Of a DNA stretch of 64,000 nt, positions 41,801-50,091 are shown in pieces. The notes beneath the pieces were generated by a model, which saw only the letters and a list, made by a program, of their open reading frames with translations, did no database searches and had not been told where the DNA came from. The stretch spans positions 1 to 64,000 of the forward strand of contig NZ_LDOT01000022.1 in assembly GCF_001029445.1 (NCBI RefSeq). The letters run 5' to 3'. Position numbers and translations under genes: made by a program. Position 1 is the first letter of the stretch; each line of letters starts with the position of its first letter. Source of the stretch: Photobacterium aquae (GTDB lineage Bacteria > Pseudomonadota > Gammaproteobacteria > Enterobacterales > Vibrionaceae).

Positions 41801-43348
41801 GTGCTGGGACTGGTGGGACAGTACGGCCAGCGGCCAGTCGGCACCCATAGCACTGAGCGGCTCATAGCCAGTTTTTGCCAGTGGTACCAGAATTTCATTG
41901 ACCTCTTCCGAGCTGATGCCGAATGCCTGCTGGTGATGCAAAAGGCGCTCAGGGGTCGGCTGGTGGTGCATGTTGTCGGCTTCCGGCAGCCCTTTGAGGG
42001 TCAGCAGGTTTTCCAGTACCCATTGTTCGTAGGGCTGGGCCGAGGCAATCGTGTCTTTGACTTCTTCGTCGGAAATGATCCGGCCCTGTTCGAGATCGGC
42101 AACGAAAATCCGCCCCGGCTGCAGGCGGCCGCGGTAGTGGATGTTTTCAGGTTCAATTTCAATGACCCCGGATTCGGAGGCCATGATCAGGAAGTCGTCC
42201 TTGGTGACGGTATAGCGCGATGGGCGCAGGCCGTTACGGTCAAGGGTGGCACCGACCTGAACCCCATCGGTGAAGCAGACCGAGGCCGGGCCGTCCCACG
42301 GTTCCATCATGTTGGCGTGGTATTGGTAAAATGCCCGGCGCTTGGGATCCATCCCTTTATTTTCCTGCCATGCTTCGGGGATCAGCATCATCAGGGCATG
42401 GGGCAGGCTACGGCCGGAAAGTACCAGCAGTTCCAGCGCCATGTCGAAGTTGGAGGAGTCCGAGCTGCCTTCCTGGCAGATCGGCAGCAGCATGTCGATT
42501 TCCTGCTGGCTGAATAGGTCCGATTCGAGGATCGCCTCGCGTGCCTTCATCCAGTTGAGGTTGCCGCGCACGGTGTTGATCTCGCCGTTGTGGGCGATAT
42601 AGCGGAAAGGCTGGGCCAGACGCCATTTCGGGAAAGTGTTGGTCGAAAAACGGGAATGAACCAGCGCCAGCGCGGTGACCATCGATGGGTTCTGGAGGTC
42701 GAGGAAGTATTGAGGAACCTGCTCGGTGGTGAGCTGTCCTTTGTAGACAAGGGTCTTGTATGACAGCGAGTTGATGTAGAAGTCATCACCGATGTTGGAC
42801 ACGCTCTCGAGGCACACCCTTACCGTGTAGTTTCGCAATACGTACAGTTTGCGCTCGAGGGTGGCAGGATCAAGGCTCGGACCGCCGGTAATAAAGACAT
42901 GCTCGAACTGGGGCTCGGTGCTTAGCGGGTCGTCGCCGATCATTGAGTTGTCGACAGGTAGCACCCGGTAGCCCAACACCTCGAGGTCGAGGCGCTTGGC
43001 ATTGCGTTCGAGGATATCGCGGCATTGTTGGCGCTTGTATTCATCTTTAGGGAACAGTACGACCCCGATACCGTAGCGGTCAAACGCCGGTAGGCGGATC
43101 CCCAGCTTGACGGACTCTTCCAACAGGAATTCATGGGGTTTTTGTAGCAGGATCCCCGCACCGTCACCGCTGCATGGATCGCAGCCTTGGCCACCACGGT
43201 GCTCCATTCGTGCAAGCATATCAAGGGCTTGAGTGACGATTTGGTGGGATTTGCGGTTCTTCAGATGGGCGACAAAGCCGATACCGCAGGCATCGTGCTC
43301 CATTTCAGGCACATAAAGTCCCTGAGCATTCAGCTCTTGATCTGTCAT
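38801..43348 (-). CDS. gltB: Glutamate synthase large subunit, second type
   Basis: 1515 residues. Amidotransferase nucleophile C21 in EHDACGIGFVAHL, which implies a longer N-terminal propeptide than the first copy; FMN/synthase domain with GCIMMRKCHKNTC as the [3Fe-4S] motif; beta-helix at the C-terminus with ANDYWGKGLSGG and [13 protein letters not shown]. Paired with the downstream small subunit. A structured leader lies upstream (43417-43456). Co-existence with the enterobacterial-type pair suggests differential regulation or cofactor preference; not readable from sequence. Confidence 0.95.
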   Translation of the reverse strand: MTDQELNAQGLYVPEMEHDACGIGFVAHLKNRKSHQIVTQALDMLARMEHRGGQGCDPCSGDGAGILLQKPHEFLLEESVKLGIRLPAFDRYGIGVVLFPKDEYKRQQCRDILERNAKRLDLEVLGYRVLPVDNSMIGDDPLSTEPQFEHVFITGGPSLDPATLERKLYVLRNYTVRVCLESVSNIGDDFYINSLSYKTLVYKGQLTTEQVPQYFLDLQNPSMVTALALVHSRFSTNTFPKWRLAQPFRYIAHNGEINTVRGNLNWMKAREAILESDLFSQQEIDMLLPICQEGSSDSSNFDMALELLVLSGRSLPHALMMLIPEAWQENKGMDPKRRAFYQYHANMMEPWDGPASVCFTDGVQVGATLDRNGLRPSRYTVTKDDFLIMASESGVIEIEPENIHYRGRLQPGRIFVADLEQGRIISDEEVKDTIASAQPYEQWVLENLLTLKGLPEADNMHHQPTPERLLHHQQAFGISSEEVNEILVPLAKTGYEPLSAMGADWPLAVLSHQSQHLSNYFKQLFAQVTNPPIDPIRERMVMSLNTYLGKDQNLLSESPQHCQKVELESPVLSNAELEKLRAIDNEHLQAKTLDIVFRASGEPGKLERALKRICQYSEDAVNDGYSIIILTDRAVNSNHAAIPAMLAVGAVHHHLIRKGLRAKCDIVVETGDARETHHFATLVGYGANAVNPYLVTETLVDLQRKRKLDPEIPTETLFNNYRKGVNGGLLKIFSKMGISTLQSYHGAQIFEALGISKSVVDKYFTGTVSRIEGLTIDDIAKEVLVRHRFGYPTREVPIQMLDVGGVYQWKQRGEKHLFNPETISLLQQSTRNKDYAQFLQYAKAVDEQGDDAATLRSQLEFVKNPAGSIPLEEVEPIESILARFATGAMSFGSISYEAHSTLAVAMNRIGAKSNSGEGGEDPARFEKKANGDWERSAIKQVASGRFGVTSYYLTNSDEIQIKMAQGAKPGEGGQLPGDKVDDWIGATRHSTPGVGLISPPPHHDIYSIEDLAQLIYDLKNANRKARVNVKLVSEAGVGTIASGVAKAKADVVLIAGFDGGTGASPMSSIRHTGLPWELGLAETHQTLLKNGLRNRIVVQTDGQMKTPRDLAVATLLGAEEWGVATAALVVEGCIMMRKCHKNTCPVGIATQNKTLRERFDGRVEDVVTFFQYMANGLREIMAELGFSTIDEMVGQSHKLKIRDGIGHWKYQNLDLSPVLFSEPARAEDGIYNQREQEHGLEAVLDRKLIEAAAPALYEGKQVDAEFGIINTDRSTGTMLSNEISKIYKDGGLPQPMNVKFYGSAGQSFGAFLAKGVKFEVEGDANDYWGKGLSGGTLVLYPDAKSDIVPEDNIVVGNVCFYGATSGDSYIRGMAGERFCVRNSGARVVVEGVGDHGCEYMTGGIAVILGQTGRNFAAGMSGGVAYVWDQFDDFATKLNPELVDLDPLEEEDKALLHDMLTKHLAYTGSTVAKMFLDNFEGNLAKIAKVMPRDYKAVLAKRKAEALNKEELEAING

Positions 43349-43416
43349 AGATACTTCCTTCCAGTTTCAACAGGCACCGCTCCAGATGCCTGAGTTATCC
43401 CTAATTTTGATTGTTT

Positions 43417-43456
43417 CCCGCAGACCTTAGATGGACTCCTGTCCGGTTCTTGCGGG
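43417..43456 (-). other. Nested stem-loop in the gltB2 leader
   Basis: CCCGCA (43417-43422) pairs with TGCGGG (43451-43456), and inside it GGAC (43433-43436) pairs with GTCC (43441-43444) around TCCT. It is 69-108 bp upstream of the gltB start on the minus strand, so it may be in the mRNA leader. Could be chance; no known riboswitch recognised. Confidence 0.35.
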
Positions 43457-43964
43457 TGGTTTGCTGTGGGATGATGTTATCTTGCGTAGCAAACTAAACT
43501 CTGTAGCACTGTTGCTCTGGTATGCAAAAGCACTGCATTTTTGATGGGAAGCGACATTAAAATCTGTAGAAAACAGAAATATAGTCACATTTATTGCTCA
43601 TAAATTGCACACAGCTGTAACTATCCTACAATTTTGATTTATCAATTACCAACAAAAATTCGCGCCAACCGCCAACTCCTTGGCAAATGAATGAATTTCT
43701 AGGCGGGTAGATTGAGTAATAATTCGAGAATGATTTGCATTATGCATATCGTGCTTAAATAAACTTGTTTTTGGTGTGGTTATACTGTCGATAGGTAAAA
43801 ACGGAGCGTTATTGGTTGTTGTTGCAAATTTTCATTGTGCTCCCTGTCGCCGGAGCGGGAGATGGGGTATATGCTGGCTTTTTGTTCTGGCACAACGTTT
43901 GACCCAATATTCGGTGATAACCTGCACCGTTTTTTTCTTCCGTAGAATCAACCGAGGTGATCCG
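43457..43964. other. AT-rich divergent intergenic region (gltB2/yhcC)
   Basis: About 500 bp, AT-rich at 43540-43780. Promoters for gltB2 (minus) and yhcC (plus) are expected. A frame open from 43776 into yhcC is upstream of the proper start and unlikely to be translated. No further gene seen. Confidence 0.5.
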
Positions 43965-44918
43965 ATGCAATTGCATGAACTTGTCAATACCTTTGGCCAG
44001 GACTTGCAGCGCCGCTATGGCGAGAAGGTACATAAGCTGACCCTACATGGGGGATTTAGCTGCCCGAACCGTGACGGAACAATTGGCCGGGGCGGGTGTA
44101 CGTTTTGCAATGTCGCCTCTTTTGCCGATGAGCAAGCCCAGTTCAAGCCGATTACCGAGCAGTTGTCCCTGCGCGCCGGTGAAGTGAATCGCGCCAAGCG
44201 CTACCTCGCGTATTTTCAAGCCTACACCAGTACTTATGCCGAGGTTCAGACTCTAAAGGCGATGTACGAAGAAGCACTGGAAGCGGCTGATATCGTTGGC
44301 CTGTGTGTCGGTACCCGCCCTGACTGCGTGCCGGATGAGGTGCTGGAACTTCTGGCCGGCTACCACGAGCAAGGGTATGAAATTTGGCTCGAATTAGGGC
44401 TTCAGACCGCCAATGACAAGACCTTAAAGCGGGTTAACCGTGGCCATGACTTTGCTTGTTACGAGGCTATCACCAAGCGAGCCCGTGCGCTTGGGCTTAA
44501 GGTGTGCGCCCATTTGATTGTGGGGCTGCCAGGGGATACTCGTGAAGATAACCTTGATACGATCCGCAAGGTGGTCGATGCCGGTGTCGATGGGATCAAG
44601 CTGCACCCTTTGCATATTGTCGAAGGCAGTATCATGGGATTATCGTGGAAAGCGGGCCGCTTGGCCGAGCTGACCTTGGAGCAGTACACTGAGATCGCCT
44701 CGGAGATGATTCGCCTGACGCCGCCAGAAGTGGTTTTCCATCGCGTGTCGGCAAGCGCCCGCAAGCCAACATTGTTGGCACCGGAATGGTGCGAGAACCG
44801 TTGGCTGGCGATGACAGAAATCGGCCGAAACCTCGATGCGTCTGGTGGACAGGGCTCCGGGGTGGGAGAGCCATTTGTCTATCTGCCGCCGCAGGCCGTT
44901 AGTATGGCTAGCAAGTAA
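43965..44918 (+). CDS. yhcC: Radical SAM protein, TIGR01212/YhcC family
   Basis: 317 residues. N-terminus MQLHELVNTFGQDLQRRYGEKVHKLTLHGG matches E. coli YhcC, then the radical SAM cluster motif: first Cys in SCPNRDG, then CTFC (the family spacing between the first two Cys is longer than the usual CxxxC). LVGLPGDTREDNL is the conserved SAM-pocket strand. Function of the family is not established as far as I know. The frame opens 63 codons earlier, but GAGGTGA precedes the ATG at 43965. Next to gltB in many gamma-proteobacteria. Confidence 0.9.
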   Translation: MQLHELVNTFGQDLQRRYGEKVHKLTLHGGFSCPNRDGTIGRGGCTFCNVASFADEQAQFKPITEQLSLRAGEVNRAKRYLAYFQAYTSTYAEVQTLKAMYEEALEAADIVGLCVGTRPDCVPDEVLELLAGYHEQGYEIWLELGLQTANDKTLKRVNRGHDFACYEAITKRARALGLKVCAHLIVGLPGDTREDNLDTIRKVVDAGVDGIKLHPLHIVEGSIMGLSWKAGRLAELTLEQYTEIASEMIRLTPPEVVFHRVSASARKPTLLAPEWCENRWLAMTEIGRNLDASGGQGSGVGEPFVYLPPQAVSMASK

Positions 44919-44959
44919 AGGATTTAGCATCAGTTAAGGATTAAACATTACGTAGTCTT

Positions 44960-44988
44960 TTGGTAGATTACAGTGAATAACTCTTAAT
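44960..44988 (+). promoter_or_regulatory. Possible promoter of the diguanylate cyclase gene
   Basis: TTGGTA (44960-44965), 17-bp spacer, CTTAAT (44983-44988); four of six matches in each box. It would start RNA near 44995, giving a leader of about 90 bases before the TTG start. Confidence 0.35.
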
Positions 44989-45006
44989 AGATGTTGAATT
45001 ATGCCA

Positions 45007-45087
45007 GCTCTCCATCAAGGCAAGTTAGGGCAGTGTGAGACCGAAGCCGCCTCCCCCAGAGCACCTAACTCATGGGGAGGACGGTTG
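45007..45087 (+). promoter_or_regulatory. Candidate pseudoknot leader sequestering the ribosome-binding site
   Basis: AGTTAGG (45023-45029) is complementary to CCTAACT (45064-45070), and CCTCCCC (45050-45056) is complementary to the Shine-Dalgarno run GGGGAGG (45074-45080). The two stems cross, so together they form an H-type pseudoknot that hides the SD four bases before the TTG start. GCTCT (45007-45011) and AGAGC (45058-45062) give a further alternative pairing. I do not recognise a known riboswitch consensus. Base pairing is seen; regulation is inference. Confidence 0.45.
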
Positions 45088-46935
45088 AAAGGTGCGTTGC
45101 CGGCTGTTTTTCCTTCCGCTCCTTTTTTGGGGGCCGTTCTGGTGATCGCGCCGCCGTCAGCGCTGGCGGCGGCAGATGACCGATATCCATTACTGATGCC
45201 TCTATTCTTATTGTTGTTCAGTGTATTGTGCGGGGTGACGGCCGCGCTGCTGTTTACTGCATTTCGTCCCCGCACGTTTCGTTATCTTCACGCATTGCTG
45301 AGCACCATGCCGGTTGCGGTTGCTTTGGTACGCAAGCGTGATGGCTATCTTGTCTACGGCAACAAACCCTGCCGTGATCTGCTCGGGGTGCGCCGTCTTC
45401 ACGGTCGTTATCTGATGCCCGACACCCTCAGTGCCGTGATGGTGCATGACTACCTGCGCCCCTTTGCTGATCAGGCTTTTTTCGATGATTCAGGTGTTGA
45501 ATTGCCAGTCGCCAATGGCCAGCAACTTAACCTTCGGATTAGTGGCCGGGTGATCACCTATCTGTGGTCCCCGTGCTGGCTGCTTTATATTACCCCTGAT
45601 CTCAGTTCGACAGATTCCCATCAGCAGTTCGAGAAAGAGCAACGTACTTTCCAGCAGGTACTCAACTCCTTGTCGGAGCTGGTCTGTTTCCAGAATAATA
45701 GTGGTGAGCTGATCGGAACCAATAAGGCGTTTGACCGTTTCTGGCGGGGGCGGCTCGAGGAAGGGATTGCCTGTGCTACCGAAGGGAATGCCCGCACCAA
45801 GGCTGCTAACCATAGCTGGACCGTCACGCCAGAGGGGTCGAGTTGCCTGCTCGAAATTAACCGCAATTTGCTACTGGGCGATAATGGCGAAGTTATCGGC
45901 AGTCTTAGCATCAGCCATGATGTGACCGAATGGCACGAGATGCAGGATGTGTTGCGCAGCGAAATCGAAAAGCGCGAGATAACCGAACAGGAATTGGCCC
46001 AGCGTAATAACCTGCTTGATACGATTTTGCATGCCAGCCGTGATCCGATTGGCTTGTATAACGAGCATGGGATCTATGTCGGTTGCAATGAGGCGTTTGC
46101 CCGCACGTTGGGCCATACCACGGAAACCTTGCTGGGCAAAGCGGTGCGGGATGTTTTGGAGCCCGAGCGGTTCGCCGAAGTCTGGAAGATCGACCTTAAG
46201 GTGATGGAGGAGGGGATCAGTGTTACGACGGATGACTGCGTGACTCTGACTGACGGCAGCATGGTGTGGTTTGAGGTGCTCAAGTCCCCTTATCGGGATC
46301 CGACCGATGGGACTTTGGGGGTATTGATGATGGCCCGTGATGTGACCGAGCGGCGTCTGGCCGAGCAACAGCTTGCCGATGCCATTATGGAGCTTCAGGA
46401 ACTCAGCTTCGTTGACAGCCTGACCAAGGTTGCCAACCGCCGCAGCTTTGACGAGCAACTGCGCAAGCTGTGGTACAGCCATATCCGCGAGCAGCAGCCG
46501 CTGACCCTGATCCTGTGTGATATTGACTATTTTAAGGCGTTCAATGACAACTACGGCCATCAGCAAGGGGATTTTGCCCTGCGTGAAGTGGCCAAGGTTT
46601 TGCTCAGTGTCATTAAGCGCGAGACTGATGAAGTCGCCCGCTATGGTGGCGAGGAATTTGCGTTCCTACTGCCCAATACCAACCTCAATGGCGGCAAAGT
46701 CGTGGCGGAGGCCATCCACAAGGCACTGGCCGAAAAAGGTCTGACTCATATGTATTCCGAGGTATCGAACTCGTTGACAGTCAGCTTGGGCGTCGCAACG
46801 ATCATACCGCAACCTAACCAAGATTACGGCGAGTTGGTCGAAATGGCCGACATCGCCCTTTATCAGGCCAAGGGGGCGGGGCGCAATTGCACCATGACGA
46901 TGACCGACTCGCAGTGTGATGACGGGAGAGCCTGA
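45085..46935 (+). CDS. Membrane-bound PAS-GGDEF diguanylate cyclase
   Basis: About 616 residues. An ATG at 45001 is in frame but has no SD and codes for an odd, polar leader; the TTG at 45085 follows GGGGAGG directly and begins a plausible signal sequence (KGALPAVF...ALAA), so it is preferred. A membrane segment follows (PLFLLLFSVLCGVTAALLF), then three PAS-like modules, the last ending DVTERRLAEQQL, and a GGDEF domain with GGEEF at ~521-525 and an RxxD inhibitory site (RETD) five residues before it. The enzyme would make c-di-GMP from GTP with product feedback. It precedes arcB on the same strand, separated by a terminator. Confidence 0.85.
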   Translation: MKGALPAVFPSAPFLGAVLVIAPPSALAAADDRYPLLMPLFLLLFSVLCGVTAALLFTAFRPRTFRYLHALLSTMPVAVALVRKRDGYLVYGNKPCRDLLGVRRLHGRYLMPDTLSAVMVHDYLRPFADQAFFDDSGVELPVANGQQLNLRISGRVITYLWSPCWLLYITPDLSSTDSHQQFEKEQRTFQQVLNSLSELVCFQNNSGELIGTNKAFDRFWRGRLEEGIACATEGNARTKAANHSWTVTPEGSSCLLEINRNLLLGDNGEVIGSLSISHDVTEWHEMQDVLRSEIEKREITEQELAQRNNLLDTILHASRDPIGLYNEHGIYVGCNEAFARTLGHTTETLLGKAVRDVLEPERFAEVWKIDLKVMEEGISVTTDDCVTLTDGSMVWFEVLKSPYRDPTDGTLGVLMMARDVTERRLAEQQLADAIMELQELSFVDSLTKVANRRSFDEQLRKLWYSHIREQQPLTLILCDIDYFKAFNDNYGHQQGDFALREVAKVLLSVIKRETDEVARYGGEEFAFLLPNTNLNGGKVVAEAIHKALAEKGLTHMYSEVSNSLTVSLGVATIIPQPNQDYGELVEMADIALYQAKGAGRNCTMTMTDSQCDDGRA

Positions 46936-46950
46936 GGGGCCAGAGAAAAG

Positions 46951-46986
46951 AACAGACAAAGCCTGCATCTGCAGGCTTTGTCTGTT
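46951..46986. terminator. Long bidirectional terminator between the diguanylate cyclase gene and arcB
   Basis: Perfect inverted repeat with 17-bp arms, AACAGACAAAGCCTGCA and its complement, around TC. The GC core GCCTGCA/TGCAGGC is followed by TTTGTCTGTT. Confidence 0.75.
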
Positions 46987-47085
46987 AAGGCCTCCACATA
47001 GTCGCCATCTTGTGCCCAAACACCACTTGGGATATCGCGAATGGCCTATTATGATGGGAATAGCTGTGGTGTATTGGATGGAAGA

Positions 47086-49449
47086 ATGAAGCAAATCAAA
47101 GTTCTAGCTCAGTTTTACGTGGACCTGCTGGTCAAGTTGGGGCTGGTAAGGTTCAGCATGCTGCTGGCTCTTGCCCTGGTGGCTCTGGCCGTCGTGGTGC
47201 AGATAGGCGTTACCTTGGTACTGCAAGGGGAAGTGGACAACCTTGATATCGTGCGATCGGTTTTTTTCGGGTTGTTGATTACGCCGTGGGCGGTGTATTT
47301 CCTGTCGGTGGTCGTGGATCAGCTAGAAGAGTCCCGCCAGCGTTTGTCTAAGTTGGTCACCAAGCTCGAAGAGATGCGCTCACGCGATATGCAGCTTAAC
47401 AAGCAGCTTCAAGACAATATTGCCCAGCTCAATCAGGAAATAGAGGAGCGGAAGAAGGCCGAGGTTGCCCGCGAGGAGGCGATGGAGGATCTCGAGAACG
47501 AGGTCTACCAACGTGAGAATGCCCAGTTGGAACTGGCCGAGCAGAGTGCCTTGCTGAAATCTTTCCTCGATGCCTCGCCGGACTTGATCTACTACCGTAA
47601 CGAACAAGGCCAGTTTTCCGGCTGTAATCGCGCGATGGAAGAGCTGACTGACCGTAGTGAAAAAGAGTTGGTTGGACTGACCCCGTGGGATGTCTACAGC
47701 GAGGAGATCGCCAGCAAGATCGCCGAGACTGATCAGAAGGTCTACATTGAAAGCCAGTCCATCACCTATGAACAGTGGCTGGAGTATCCCGATGGCCGCA
47801 AGGCTATTTTTGAATTACGCAAAGTCCCTTTTTATAGCCGTGATGGCCGTCGACTAGGGCTGATGGGGTTTGGTCGCGATATCACCGAGCGCAAGCAGTA
47901 CCAAGACGCGCAAGAGAAAGCCAGTCGCGACAAGACCGCTTTTATTTCCACGGTCAGCCATGAGCTTCGCACCCCGCTGAACGGGATTGTCGGGCTTAGC
48001 CGGATGTTGCTTGAGAGTAAACTCGATGAGCAGCAGCGCGGCTATATGCGTACGATCCATGTCAGCGCCATTACCTTGGGCAATATATTCAACGATATTA
48101 TCGATATGGATAAAGCGGATCGTCGCCGTCTCGAGCTATTGCCTAAGCCGCTAGATTTCCAAGAATTTGTGGCGGAGATGGAGAATATATCCGGATTGAT
48201 GGCCGAGCAGAAAGGGTTGCGTTTTGACCTTGAGCGTCTGACGGCCTTGCCGCGCTGCATCGAGGCTGATGGGACCAGGCTGCGCCAAGTGTTGTGGAAT
48301 CTGATCAGCAATGCGACCAAATTTACCAAAGATGGCGGAGTGGTGATGTCGGTCAGCTGCGATATCGAGCAGGAGTTGGCTCATATCACCTTTGAGGTTG
48401 AGGATAGCGGAATAGGGATCCCCCATGACGAACTCGACAACATCTTTTCCATGTACTACCAAGTGACCGACGAGAGCGACAACCTGCATGCGGTCGGGAC
48501 CGGTATCGGCCTTGCCGTTTCTCGTCAGTTGGTTCAAATGATGGGTGGTGACATTTCTGTCGACTCGGAGCTTGGGGCCGGCAGTACGTTTACCGTGACC
48601 TTTTCAGCGCCGCTGGTGGAGCAAAGCGTTGAGGAGGAGATTATGCCGGCACTGCCTCAATTGGGGCTCAGTATTTTCATGGTTGAGGATATCGAACTCA
48701 ATATCACCGTTGCCAAGGCCTTGCTGGAAAGCCTTGGCCATGAGGTGACCATTGCGATGCGTGGTGACGAGGCGTTGGCGATGTTCGATCCTGATGCCTA
48801 TGACTTGGTGTTGCTTGATATTCAATTGCCGGACATGAGCGGGTTTGATATTGCTGCGGCACTGAGGGATAAATACGACGATCTGCCCGCCTTGGTTGCC
48901 CTGACCGCCAATGTGATAAAGGACAAAGGGGAGTATCTGGCCAAGGGAATGGATGATGCGATAAGCAAGCCGCTTAGCGTCAAGGCGATCAGTGAGGTTA
49001 TAGAGCGGCTGGTGCTGACCTGCCCGCTCGATGATGACGAGCCGGATGCGATCGAATCAGCGGTTGATATACCTGTGCTCAGTGATGATACGGTCAGCAC
49101 CCTGCTGGATCTGGAGATGCTGGGGTCATATGTCGAGATAGTCGGTACTCAGCCGGTTTACGATAGTATTGCGATGTTCGAGGAGAAGATGCCCGAGTAT
49201 ATCGCTATCCTTGATTCCAATATGACGGCCAAGGATCAGGACGGTATCAAGTTCGAGGCTCACAAAATCAAGGGGGCGGCGGGCTCGATAGGCCTCAAGC
49301 ATATTCAGCAGATTGCGCAGATGGCTCAGTCACCGGAACTGCCTGCTTGGTGGGAAAATATCAATGACTGGGTCGATGAAATCAAAGACGGCTACCACAA
49401 TGATTTGCAAGTACTGAAAGATTGGTTAGCCCAGCAGGAGAAAGGATAA
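47086..49449 (+). CDS. arcB: Aerobic respiration control hybrid sensor kinase ArcB
   Basis: 787 residues, collinear with E. coli ArcB: two membrane helices (~22-45, 57-77) with almost no periplasmic loop, coiled linker, PAS domain, kinase with SHELRTPLNG (His292, same number as E. coli), receiver with LLDIQLPDMSG (Asp578), and HPt domain AHKIKGAAGSIG (His726). It senses quinone redox state and phosphorylates ArcA. The frame opens 15 codons upstream, but MKQIKVLAQFYVDL is the family start. The stop overlaps the ATG of the lipoprotein gene. Confidence 0.97.
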   Translation: MKQIKVLAQFYVDLLVKLGLVRFSMLLALALVALAVVVQIGVTLVLQGEVDNLDIVRSVFFGLLITPWAVYFLSVVVDQLEESRQRLSKLVTKLEEMRSRDMQLNKQLQDNIAQLNQEIEERKKAEVAREEAMEDLENEVYQRENAQLELAEQSALLKSFLDASPDLIYYRNEQGQFSGCNRAMEELTDRSEKELVGLTPWDVYSEEIASKIAETDQKVYIESQSITYEQWLEYPDGRKAIFELRKVPFYSRDGRRLGLMGFGRDITERKQYQDAQEKASRDKTAFISTVSHELRTPLNGIVGLSRMLLESKLDEQQRGYMRTIHVSAITLGNIFNDIIDMDKADRRRLELLPKPLDFQEFVAEMENISGLMAEQKGLRFDLERLTALPRCIEADGTRLRQVLWNLISNATKFTKDGGVVMSVSCDIEQELAHITFEVEDSGIGIPHDELDNIFSMYYQVTDESDNLHAVGTGIGLAVSRQLVQMMGGDISVDSELGAGSTFTVTFSAPLVEQSVEEEIMPALPQLGLSIFMVEDIELNITVAKALLESLGHEVTIAMRGDEALAMFDPDAYDLVLLDIQLPDMSGFDIAAALRDKYDDLPALVALTANVIKDKGEYLAKGMDDAISKPLSVKAISEVIERLVLTCPLDDDEPDAIESAVDIPVLSDDTVSTLLDLEMLGSYVEIVGTQPVYDSIAMFEEKMPEYIAILDSNMTAKDQDGIKFEAHKIKGAAGSIGLKHIQQIAQMAQSPELPAWWENINDWVDEIKDGYHNDLQVLKDWLAQQEKG

Positions 49450-49997
49450 TGGATAAGTCGAAGCGGGCAGCTGCACTGCTGTCAATGGTACTGTTGGCGG
49501 GCTGCGGCCCAGATGATCCCGGAAAGGAGGCACAAGGCCAGCAGGGCGACGTGGCGAAGCCGGTAGAATCGGTGCAACCGACGACCTTGCCGGCTGAGCT
49601 GGATCTCTGGCAATCACCGTCGGAAATCACCCTTGCAGACACGGTTATTCATCTTGGCTCGGCATTGTGGCTGAATTCGATGCCGGTGATTGGCGATGAT
49701 GGCAGTACGCCTGCTAATAAGTTGTTTGCCTCGGTCCGGTTGCTACCGGCTGAAAAGCAGGCTTTCCCCGATGGTGTGGATATCTTGCAGGTACTGATAG
49801 CCCAAGACGATGAGCAGTGGCTAGCCAAGCAGGATCTGGACGTTCGCCGTGACGGTGAACGGGGGATCGAGGTTGCGCTTCGCGGGGGGCCGGAGTGGAT
49901 TCCCGGGAGCAAAGCGGATATTGCCTTGACGTTGCTCTACAAGGGCAAGGAATACGTGCTGGTGGAAAAGGGTATTGTGATCGAGCAGGTTTACTGA
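49449..49997 (+). CDS. Small lipoprotein translationally coupled to arcB
   Basis: 182 residues. Start overlaps the arcB stop (TAATG) with AAAGGA just upstream. Lipobox LLAGC gives a lipidated Cys followed by GPDD; +2 is Gly, so outer-membrane sorting is expected. After a Gln/Gly/Pro-rich linker comes a domain of about 130 residues with predicted beta strands (DTVIHLGSALWLNSMPVIGDDG, LFASVRLLPAEKQAFPDGVDILQVLIAQDDEQW). I do not recognise a named family. Position links it to Arc signalling or simply to co-transcription. Confidence 0.8.
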   Translation: MDKSKRAAALLSMVLLAGCGPDDPGKEAQGQQGDVAKPVESVQPTTLPAELDLWQSPSEITLADTVIHLGSALWLNSMPVIGDDGSTPANKLFASVRLLPAEKQAFPDGVDILQVLIAQDDEQWLAKQDLDVRRDGERGIEVALRGGPEWIPGSKADIALTLLYKGKEYVLVEKGIVIEQVY

Positions 49998-50023
49998 CCC
50001 TTGTGAATGATTGGCTGATAAAG

Positions 50024-50049
50024 AAAAGGCTCCCGTATAGGAGCCTTTT
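50024..50049. terminator. Bidirectional terminator between arcB-lipoprotein and arcA
   Basis: AAAAGGCTCC-CGTATA-GGAGCCTTTT, a ten-bp symmetric stem between convergent genes. Confidence 0.88.
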
Positions 50050-50091
50050 GCTATGGGGTCATAAGTCAACCGCGCAAGCGCGCAGTGTTGC

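Noticed and set aside
41801..42517. 238-codon plus-strand frame opposite gltB2
   Set aside because: Same reasoning: antisense shadow of a conserved gene.
43776..43964. 63-codon N-terminal extension of yhcC
   Set aside because: Homology and SD both begin at 43965; extension runs through the AT-rich promoter region.
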